A stretch of 64,000 bases of DNA from Cristatella mucedo (taxonomy: Eukaryota > Bryozoa > Phylactolaemata > Cristatellidae), in the NCBI GenBank assembly GCA_009760855.2, contig WPIO01000073.1:207001-271000 (forward strand). Direction: 5' to 3'. The notes beneath the pieces were generated by a model, which was not told the origin of the DNA, did no database searches, and worked only from the letters and a program-made list of their open reading frames with translations. Position numbers and translations under genes: made by a program. Below, piece by piece: positions 55,490-64,000 of the stretch; position 1 is the first letter of the stretch, and each line of letters begins with the position of its first letter.

Positions 55490-57335
55490 TATCTATTTAT
55501 TTCGTGCAGGGTTTTAATTCAATTTGCAGCTATTTACTGCTCTTTGGGTTCGATTAGCAGAGATGCATGCAAATGGCGTCGAAACCTTAAGCATCGTTCA
55601 CCTGTCGAAAAGAGTAACGCCAATGAAAATGCTGTTTCGTTGCTACCGAATCTGCCATAGGGTAAGACCTAGCACCCACCCATTTGCAATGACCCTAGCA
55701 ACTTTCTTAGTGAATCGTTGAGCGGCCAAGGTTGGCAGCAATCTTACTTCACAGTTCGTCAATGCACAGATGGCCAGTCCTTGAGTAGTACTAACCGTCG
55801 TATACACAAGAATTGGTAAGGAAGCACGAAGACCCGGCTGCTGGAGCCAAGCTCCTAGTGCAGAGTACCTCAGAAGGCTACGCGAAGCAAGCTCCCGAGA
55901 AGACTTCGGGCGGCTGCTATTTAAAGTAAACTACGTGACGCTAAGGTCAGGAAAATGGTCTTTAGATCTTGCTCTACTAACAGACCAAATTAGCTGTTCA
56001 TTTAGAAAGCTGATCGAGAATGGCTATCGACTGTCGGTACGATCCCTTTCGGTTCGACTGACAGCCCGGGCTTCCAAGTGTCTAATTTTAAGCGGTCGCG
56101 GAGATTTTCCTGCGACACGCAAATTATCTAAGGCTCATAGGGAATTTGTGATGCTCCGAAAGATAAAACGCAGACCCGTAAAAGAAGATAGGATTCCAGT
56201 GCAGATTGCAACTGCTGAACGAGCCTATAGGGGCAGTATTGTGGCGACTGACACTAGACTTCGTGGTTATACCTGACGAGTTTGATTAACAAATCCCTAG
56301 GTCGGTAGATTCCAGAATCGAGAACGCCAGGATGATCTGGCAATGATGCCCAGCTAATCCAGCTCACGCCCGGACTTGATCAGCAGATTGAAAGGGCTGA
56401 TTTACCAGTGGTCAAGCTCAGTGGTCAAGCTGCTGGAACGAGAGGGTGAGAGCTGCCCCGCTGTTTATTGCGAGGGCTTAAGCTAAGCCTTTCCATAAAA
56501 CCAGAATTGGTTAGACTCGTTTAGCAAGGACAGGTTGTTATTGTGGGTTATGGCGGCATTGTTTAGATGAAGGAGCTCTACGGAGTGCCACCCCCCCCCC
56601 GCAAGTAGCAACCATTGCTAACCTAGCAATAGGCTAGTGATGCACTCAACCTTGGGCTCGGTGTGGCTTGCATAATCGCTGCAAGGTCGCCGTCGACTGA
56701 GAAGTTCTCCCAAACCTCCGAGCGACCGTCATCAGCATCGCTGACGATAAGTTTCCGACAGAGCCTCGGGTTGCTTCGAAGCGAGCCAGGGAGGCAGCTG
56801 TGGTTTGCAGGGCAACCGGGACCTGAGATCGCCGTGAGCCATGGAAACATCCGGATCTGAAAGAGCTTGACATCGTGCGGGCCTGAGTGGCCCGCACGAT
56901 ACGTACACGTATTGTCGCTAAGCTTCAACCTTTCTAGTCCGTAAAGCATCCACTGAGCGAACGGCAATTTAGCCTAGGTTCGGATAACTGGAGAATTGAG
57001 CGAACGATCGGCACTTGAGAGATAATTGCAGCTTTTAGAATTTTAGCCTTAAAGTAGCATTTCTAGTGGCAAGGCAATCGGGAATTTGCTACTGCGAGGG
57101 AACCTTGCAAAGAAGCGGTGGCTTAATTGCAGAGTAAACTCGATATGGCGACACCTTTGTGAGTCTCCTGTTCAAATTCAAAATCAGTACCAACGATTGC
57201 TATATATAACCTGAGCTATTCGCAACATGTTTTTCAAACTTTTATTGATAACAATCTAGTACTGTTTCATTACAAAACTCGCTCTTATACACACTCAGTG
57301 CCTCCGTAGAAGTGTGGGCATACGTATAATATAAA
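55490..57335 (+). other. no gene assigned
   Basis: The frame 55935-56276 ends with DRIPVQIATAERAYRGSIVA, which loosely resembles DRIPSNSYRGSIVEI at the end of the Gypsy remnant (about 43818-43862). It may be another retroelement scrap. Confidence 0.3.
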
Positions 57336-57337
57336 GT

Positions 57338-57475
57338 AATATAATTCATTTTAATAGCGCCTGAAGAGAACTTAATCTCTATTTAGGCGCTTCACATATG
57401 CCTCGGGGCTCGAGCCCACGACCTCAGCCAGGTCTTGGTCAGGGCGAGCACCTTAACCGCTGGACCAAACCAGCT
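57338..57475 (-). mobile_element. tRNA-derived SINE family 1, antisense
   Basis: Well kept: ATAATTCATTTTAATAGCGC, GAGAACTTAATCTCTATTTA, GGGCTCGAGCCCACGACC and ACCTTAACCGCTGGACC. Confidence 0.85.
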
Positions 57476-57479
57476 TATG

Positions 57480-59860
57480 TGCCACCTGCGTGAACCTCGC
57501 TGGTGCACGTTAGTTTTTATTAGTCATAGCCTTAGTCCTCAATCGATTCATGTTCCTATCGATTGCCAAAAGTTTTGAACTTACAATGAGCTGAAGAGAA
57601 CGGGGATTTCATGCCCACCACTCACTGCAGGGGTTATTTTATTACCCAGAGTGCCTTGCGGTAAGCGGGTCCCTTTAGGCGGCCTAAAGATCTGTCAGGC
57701 CTCGCGTTTTTGAGTGTTTATCAACAATAAGTATCTGTTAAAATGATTTAGAGACAACCTCAAAGCTCCAAAATATTCTGGCACCTTAATAGGCCGCATT
57801 GAACAGCCCGACTTAAGGAACACCGTGCTGGACGTCGGGGATATACTATCAACTCTGAACCTGAAAATGCACTGATGTTCTGGGTCCATGCAGACAAAAT
57901 GTGCATCTTCCACTTCATTACTTTTTATGATAAAGTGGGTACGCTTGCAAAATCTGCCATATTAACGCGAAGTAATGCTTCCATAGCGTTGAGCAGAAAC
58001 AGACGGATTAAGAAAGGCTCAAGTAATAAGACCATACAGAAAACCTGGAGAAACTGGACGAACTCCATATAAATCAAAATGCTATAGTCCTGTGCAAAGT
58101 AAATAAAAAAAGACTTGAAAAGATGCTCGCTCAAAAAAATGCTCCGCTCAATACTTCCTGTCGCTCCGAATTCAACTAAGACTAAGAAGAAAACCTCTTG
58201 CTCTCCATTCCACGGCGGCGGGAGTGGCAGCAGCAGTTGCAGTAGCAGATGCCTTTGTTAGCGACACGGACCTTGTCGTATTGTCTAAGTAATGTATGAT
58301 AAAGCAGTCAGGTCTGAAGGCAAGGCTGAAGATCTTACGTGTGTCATCAGTGACGTCAAAGATTCAATGCCGAAGCCTAGGTTGGCCATAAAGTTTTCAT
58401 TTGTACGCTAAATTAATGGATTTCGCTATTGAACTGCAAAACTGAGAGCCCGCATTTGCAAGGCTGACCGTGCTGACGACGACGTCAGATTTCAGAGGAT
58501 CCACGAAGAGTTTGGTGTACATGTAGGGTGCCCAGCAAGTCGTAGTCACTAGTAGGCTCGTGAGTTGCGTAGCACGCATGCAGATAGACATACAGAGACA
58601 TGCCCATCGCGTGGCATTTGCAGAGCTGGCTGAGTATAAGAAAGTGAAATAAGCGAAAATCCAGCAAGTCTGGACGTGTCACGATGACCGCATTCAGACT
58701 TTCAGAATAAGTTTCAACGAATAAGGAAAGCTGCTTTCTAAGGGATATGTGCTAACAGGATGCGCTCAAACTGGATGAAGCACCGTTTCCTATCATGCTT
58801 TCCTTAAAAAAGCAAATTATTAGAAAGATTAGATATCTCAATCGTCTTCGACGACTACTAGCCAAAAAGCACTTTTAAAACTGTACGTGAATAAGGCTTT
58901 AAGAATGTTTCTTTGGCATGAACTGGGCAAATCAGTTACAGGGACATCATGAGAATTTCAAGCACGTATATAATCTCTTCGACCGTTCTCAGCATAAAAA
59001 AAAACTTTTTTTGTCTACTGAAGTTTTATTCATTTATGGTAGTAATGAGTGCTTTCACTTAGTAGGCACTCGGGCTTTCACTAAGTCGCCAAAAATGATC
59101 TACTCGCGTCACCCTCCCTGGTGATGGTCTTATTACTTCAAGAAACATACAATTGCTTCATTAAATGCTGCATAGATAACTTATTTACCTATTACTCCAA
59201 CTTAAAAACGACTGTTTAGCAGTAAGTATTATTTTTCAGGCAGTAAAAGAAGAGCTGCCTTGAAGATAATATTGAATTACTTAGTAATACTTGGTTCCAC
59301 ATCGAATCTACACAGTCCTGCGGGATATTTTTTGTAAATTTCTAGTGCCATTTTCTTTTGAAAAAGTCGTATAATATATATATATTTTCTATTGGATGAA
59401 TTTCATAAGGCCTTGCAATCATAGTCTGCATCTTAGCAACCGATTGGATTGCGTTGCAAAATTCACCTGGGATATTGAATTTCGATGTCCCTACGTTCAG
59501 AAGAACTTTGAATTAAGAAATAAAATGTTGCCAATTATCCTGCTTTCAACCTTTAAGGTCACAGTGCTGAATCTTAGCTCTTGTATTACTGCAAAAAAAT
59601 CGAGAGCTGGGAAAAAGTGAGTGAGAGCAGCTGGAGGTGGCACTTTGAGTACCCAGTCTTTCACGATTGCTTCGCTTCATACTGGACAGAAAAACATTCT
59701 AGTTGGCCGTGTATATCTTGGCTGAACACTCCCAAATAAAAGCACATCGGTCAAAAATTGCGAAAGAACTAGAACTTTGAGGAAGACGTGCAAACAATGA
59801 AAGGGTAGCTAGCTCAAACGCACGCAACCTCATTCAAACAAGGAAATACGCTCGCTCTTC
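57480..59860 (+). other. AT-rich, nothing recognised
   Basis: Short frames only; no repeat family, splice pair or RNA gene was recognised. Confidence 0.5.

Positions 59861-59862
<2 letters not shown>

Positions 59863-59927
<65 letters not shown>
59863..59927. repeat. (CT)n microsatellite
   Basis: About 32 uninterrupted CT units followed by CT-rich sequence to 60080. Confidence 0.97.
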
Positions 59928-59931
<4 letters not shown>

Positions 59932-59934
59932 ATT

Positions 59935-60685
59935 CTCTTAGTATCTCATTACCCAACACTATCTTGTCTGTATGACTGTCTCATATCCTCTGTTTCTACC
60001 TGCGTGTCTCTCCCGGTTCCTTTCTTTATCGCGCGTTCTGACTCTTTTCCTCTCTTGCATATTCTCTCTATTTCTCGATATATATTTTGTTTTCTCTTTA
60101 CCCATGCGTATCTATATACCATTTTTATTTCTATCGCCATTCGTTTAAAGTAAATCTACGTCTTTTATAGTTTTCATATGCTGAACGATCTTCCTTGCAG
60201 CTAACTGCCTCTAGGGAATGCTGGAACTAATACACAGAAGTCGCTTTAGCCAAATCAGTGTTAAATACCAGTGAGAGGCAACGACCACGATGCTCGCTTG
60301 TCTAAGTTGAAGCGCTAAGTGTCGCATAACGGTGGCTTTGGAGCAGGGCCAGATTGCCCTGGAACTGATCGCATTCACTGAGCTACGTAGATTTTTCCGA
60401 TAAGGCTGGTCTGGAAGATTTTTACTAATGAAAAAACTATCATTTGGAAGCTGCAGACGTTAGCCCGCACACCTAGCAGTAACTAGAAGAAAGCAGACCC
60501 TTGTTCCTAAGTGTAAGTCTGGGTCGTTAATGTGCATGGCCTGCTGGTCGAATACCTCTTATGCGATTCCTTCAACTTTAAGGAAACCTCTTGGTTCCGA
60601 CTCTGTTCTTTGGTAAAAGCTGCCTGGCAGCTATGAGAAATGAGACTATCTGCAGCTGCTGTATGCCATTTAGTGTGAGCTCGCC
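59935..60685 (+). other. nothing recognised
   Basis: CT-rich at the start, then unassigned DNA. Confidence 0.45.
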
Positions 60686-60689
60686 AAGC

Positions 60690-60805
60690 GTGCACTCATC
60701 GCTTTGCATTTTGTCATTTGCAAGCGATTTTGTCATTTTTGCAAGCGACTTTTGTCATTTGCAAGCGATGAGTGCACAAATATGCACTCATCGCTTGCAA
60801 ACGAC
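60690..60805. repeat. short tandem repeat ending in a perfect hairpin
   Basis: TTGTCATTTGCAAGCGA recurs three times with small changes. The last one flows into an inverted repeat with 19-base arms (60758-60776 and 60783-60801) and a 6-base loop. A further copy of the right arm, one base different, is at 60690-60707. Confidence 0.9.
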
Positions 60806-60809
60806 CTGC

Positions 60810-61325
60810 TCAGCTATGCAGATTCTTTAAGTAGATTGCGACATTTTGAATTACTTGTGAGTACACCAGGTGGCATAGTTTGTCGTAACGATGCAAATGC
60901 ACTACTTAAAAGTGAAAGGACCCGTTCGGCCTAACGGTGAGCAACTGAAAAAAGGGTTTTGGCTAAAAGCTATAATATTTAACAAATGAAGCTGACTTAC
61001 TGTGGTTAACAAAACGATCAGATAGATGAAGCTGAGTCAGTGTGAACGATAGATAGACCACGCAGATGAAGCTGCAGAAGCAGACTTTTTGGTATGATAT
61101 TGACAAAAAATGTTTATGCTAATGGATTATGACTTCGCCCATAGACAAGCATATGTCACCATACACAGCGAAATTAAAGTTATAAGTAAAATTATCCTTG
61201 TTTTTATGTTGCAAAATACCTTTGGCGGCTTTCAGTCGACACTATTGTAGTTTAATCGGAATAAAAACAAAACCTTAATGAAGCAGCCATTTATGAAACC
61301 AATACCATAAGGTAATAATTGTAAC
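60810..61325 (+). other. nothing recognised
   Basis: A weak doublet (CAGATAGATGAAGCTGA and GCAGATGAAGCTGCAG, 61018-61078) is the only pattern. Confidence 0.4.
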
Positions 61326-61327
61326 TA

Positions 61328-61760
61328 ACGGATGAATTAGCTTATCCATTCCTGTGCTTAACGACCGTTGGCGACAAAATCCTTTGCTGTAAAGGTCAAG
61401 GTCTGTAGAAATCACTTCCAAAATGTATACGCAAAGCAAAGACTTCTGATGTTCTGCTGCTGGCACATCCATTCCAGCCGTACTGTGCTGCTACTTCCAT
61501 GATACTCACTTCCTTGACTGCCCTCCTGACTCTGCCTTGCTTTTCAATTCGATCGTGCTTCGTTTTTAAAATGCCTAGAAACAGATTGAGTTCTGTGAAG
61601 ACGCTATGCCAAATGCATTATTAGTAATATTATTGACTGCCATCTTGACTCAGCCTTGCTTCTCAAGTTCTCTTTGAAGCATGAGGGGAAGTCTGTTGGC
61701 TACTGCGTACGTAACAAAACCTGCTTAGGCTCTGAGTGCGATGTAGAAAATTCTCCTGTG
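61328..61760 (+). mobile_element. LINE family B 3' part, split by a LINE-A tail
   Basis: GATGAATTAGCTTATCCATTCC, ACCGTTGGCGACA, then ATACTCACTTCCTTGACTGC match family B. After the insertion, GGGGAAGTCTGTTGGCTACTG and GGCTCTGAGTGCGATGTA continue it. Confidence 0.75.
61546..61632 (+). mobile_element. LINE-A tail-only insertion inside LINE B
   Basis: CAATTCGATCGTGCTTCG, ATGCCTAGAAACAGATTGAG, then TTAGTAATATTATT. It is flanked by imperfect copies of a 30-base family B segment (61513-61543 and 61633-61663). Confidence 0.72.
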
Positions 61761-61769
61761 AAGTTACAA

Positions 61770-62305
61770 ATGGACTTTGTGAAGTTAAAAATGGAGAGAC
61801 AATATATTCCATTAAGGTCTCCTTTAAAATATTGTCTACACGCACATCCCTTAACGGCAGAAACCAAAATCTTGAATTGCCCAAAATAAATGTATACTTA
61901 CGAAAATTTGTGTAACTTCTGCTGTTTCTGATTTTATAAATTAAACTTGTGATTGACGAAGCGTAAGCGATAGGTCAAAAGACTGTCTTTATCCGTGGCC
62001 GTGAGCTTCGAGTTATTGTTTGCGAAGTCGACGCCGTTGTGGCATTCTCATGCATGCCATTCTGATAGATTGGCTTGAGCATTAAAGCATGCCTTGTCAG
62101 TGCAATGGCGTTAGAAAAAAACAAAACTATTCGATAGAGTTTAATTTGCTTTCAACCCTAGGTGGCAGCGGAAAGTGAAAAGAAATCCTTGGGCTGGTAA
62201 TTGCACAAATTACATTAGCGAGATAGTGAGTATGGGTAATTTTTGGCATATCCGGTTGACATAGGGGTATTTCGATACTCGGCGTCAGGCTGATAAAAAA
62301 AATAA
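61770..62305 (+). other. nothing recognised
   Basis: No gene or repeat was seen. Confidence 0.45.
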
Positions 62306-62310
62306 AGTTA

Positions 62311-62455
62311 GTTTGTCTAGCGCCCTAAGAGAACTTAATAAATATTCAGGTGCTTCACACATACCACGGTGCTCGAGCCCACGATCTCGGTCATCAAATG
62401 CGTCCGTCCTGACCTCGATCACTAAAGGCGAGCGTCTCAACCACTGGGCTAAAAG
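62311..62455 (-). mobile_element. SINE family 1, antisense, with internal duplication
   Basis: GTCTAGCGCCCTAAGAGAAC, GGTGCTTCACACATACCACG, GCTCGAGCCCACGATCTCGG. A stretch with GACCTCGATCACTAAAGG follows, longer than in other copies by about 25 bases. Confidence 0.7.
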
Positions 62456-62459
62456 TCTC

Positions 62460-63660
62460 GAGAGCTCGCTTAGCTGTCGGCTGCTCTCATGGAGCGACTC
62501 GGGTATTGGACAGGCTGGGACATACGAGCTTCATTTCTCTTATTAAACTCTCTGTATTAGTCTCGGTCTGTAATACCGAAAGAAGCCTACAGACTGCGAT
62601 GCTGTCACGCCAGAGGATACATGTTTAGAGGCTTAAGCAACAGCCAACAACCTTATTCGTCGTTTCACTCATCAAAGGAAACTGAGAAGTGCAGTTGAGC
62701 CGGGCATGCTGTCCATGAAGTAAGTGGTGCAGAAGTAGTGCCTCGAGCTGGTTGTGAAAGGATTTTCGTTGTCGTAGTCATGAGAGAAGATGTCGTAGCT
62801 GCAGCAGACTAGTAAGAGTGAATTACACACAAAGAGCGTAGGACGTAGCGAAAGGAGGCTGCCGTCACCAGCGTTTTCTTAACAGAAAAACATTGCAGGT
62901 ACGATATTTTCCCGAGAAGATGAGGAGGAGACTGAAACTGCTGCATCTGCTCAGCTTTGTATGAAAAGGCCAATGCCAATGGCAATGCCTTACCGACCGG
63001 CCAATGAAGAGTGTTGGTTATCTTAATTGGTTAATTATCTTAATTGTTTAATTATCTTAGTTGGTTAATTGTTGCACTAATCGAGCAAGAGCTGCCAAAG
63101 CTCCGCAGCAGAAGAGACAAATGACTGATTTTCTAGGAATTAAAAAAACCAACCTAATTGCAGTCTGTCGCAATGAATGTTTCTGCTGAATTACTTCACA
63201 GGCTGCTCTGCCAACACTGAGCTTCGCATAGCTAAGCGCAGAGAGAACGATGGGGCAACGTAGGAGTTTTAGCTCGCTACTGTGGCCAGTAGCCCCGATT
63301 CTTGAACATAAATTCGAGATGACGATTAGCTGCGCAGGACGTCTTCCTAATAAAAACCTTTATACGTCACGCATCTATAAAGATGTAAGAGTAAGAGCGC
63401 TCAACAAATGGTCTTACTAAAGCAGCTCAACAACAAAAAATGGAGAACCCAGTTACTGCGGCCATGCGCTTACGGCTTGCCATGAATAGGAATTCGAACG
63501 AGTCGTCATTTGTATTCCTGTGGCCTATCGGTGGCCTCCAAGAATGAATGACCGAAAGCCGGGAGTTCATTTTCACCGCCCATAATCTCTGTCTACCGTT
63601 TGACTATTAATCTTCCTATTTCTTCGACTTTGAGAACCTCTCGCGGTCAGCGATTTGTTG
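62460..63660 (+). other. no gene recognised
   Basis: Contains a short tandem repeat at 63005-63072 (ATCTTAATTGGTTAATT-like, three units). Confidence 0.45.
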
Positions 63661-63679
63661 CCGACTTGGCTACTTCCAG

Positions 63680-63915
63680 TAGCGAAAAGTCTCCTGACCT
63701 GACGATAATAAAAAAAAGTAGCTGAAAGCCCACCTGCTCCTCGCAGCATTTCTATTGAAAGAATTGCCCATCGTGTGCCTAAAGGATGCTGAACTCGGTC
63801 ATGCTATCACTAACCTATACGTATATGTTTCCTTTCCACACTACTAAAAGTGGATAAAAAGATATTTATATCTTTCAAGCAAAATGCACTTGTATTACTA
63901 ATATTATTACCAATT
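63680..63915 (+). mobile_element. old LINE family A 3' end
   Basis: CTCCTGACCTGACGATAATA, then GCATTTCTATTGAAAG, TGTGCCTAAAGGATGCTGA and a decayed (ATT)n at 63890-63910 follow the order of the family A ORF end and 3' UTR. Confidence 0.5.
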
Positions 63916-64000
63916 AAGGGTATAAATTGTATTCCTTCCAAGTTTCTTTGACTAAGCTATGGTATACCACCTCTAAAAGCAAGTATGCAACCTGTTAGTG

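Overview
The window is metazoan nuclear DNA. It has spliced genes with GT/AG introns, long AC/AG microsatellites, tRNA-derived SINEs and many copies of L2/CR1-type non-LTR retrotransposons. I see no bacterial operons. The species cannot be named from this sequence; the repeat content suggests an invertebrate.

The one gene I recognise with confidence is a plus-strand zswim2-like gene (E3 ubiquitin ligase of the SWIM-RING-ZZ-RING type). Six well-supported exons lie at 2729-3003, 3106-3348, 6274-6361, 6814-6947, 10298-10466 and 15642-15925. They join in phase and encode RING1, the ZZ zinc finger and RING2 in the order known for this family. The N-terminal SWIM finger is not visible and is probably upstream of base 1. 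Three or more further exons (16137-16396, 20952-21124, 23267 onward) are phase-compatible and would form an Ala/Gln/Ser-rich C-terminal tail. The introns are filled with microsatellites, LINE pieces and SINEs.

From about 25 kb on there is no confidently recognised host gene. The sequence is dominated by two LINE families. Family A is L2-like with an (ATT)n tail after a conserved terminal hairpin. Family B has a related reverse transcriptase but a (CATA)n end. The longest pieces are 25815-27115 (family B, 402-codon open frame), 39361-41402 (family A, about 2 kb) and 44809-45738 (family A). No full-length copy with an endonuclease domain is present. Family A has inserted repeatedly into its own copies. 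A tRNA-headed SINE family, about 12 copies, carries a 3' tail that closely resembles the family A terminal hairpin, so family A is its probable mobilising partner. A second tRNA-like SINE family has two clear copies. A decayed Ty3/Gypsy integrase lies at 42940-43903 and contains a 16-bp tandem repeat expansion.

Other structure includes a 175-180 bp inverted repeat bracketing 28550-31214, a cluster of four CCGGAAGT octamers at 28795-29056, and a perfect 19-bp-arm hairpin at 60758-60801. Large parts of 48-64 kb show no recognisable gene.
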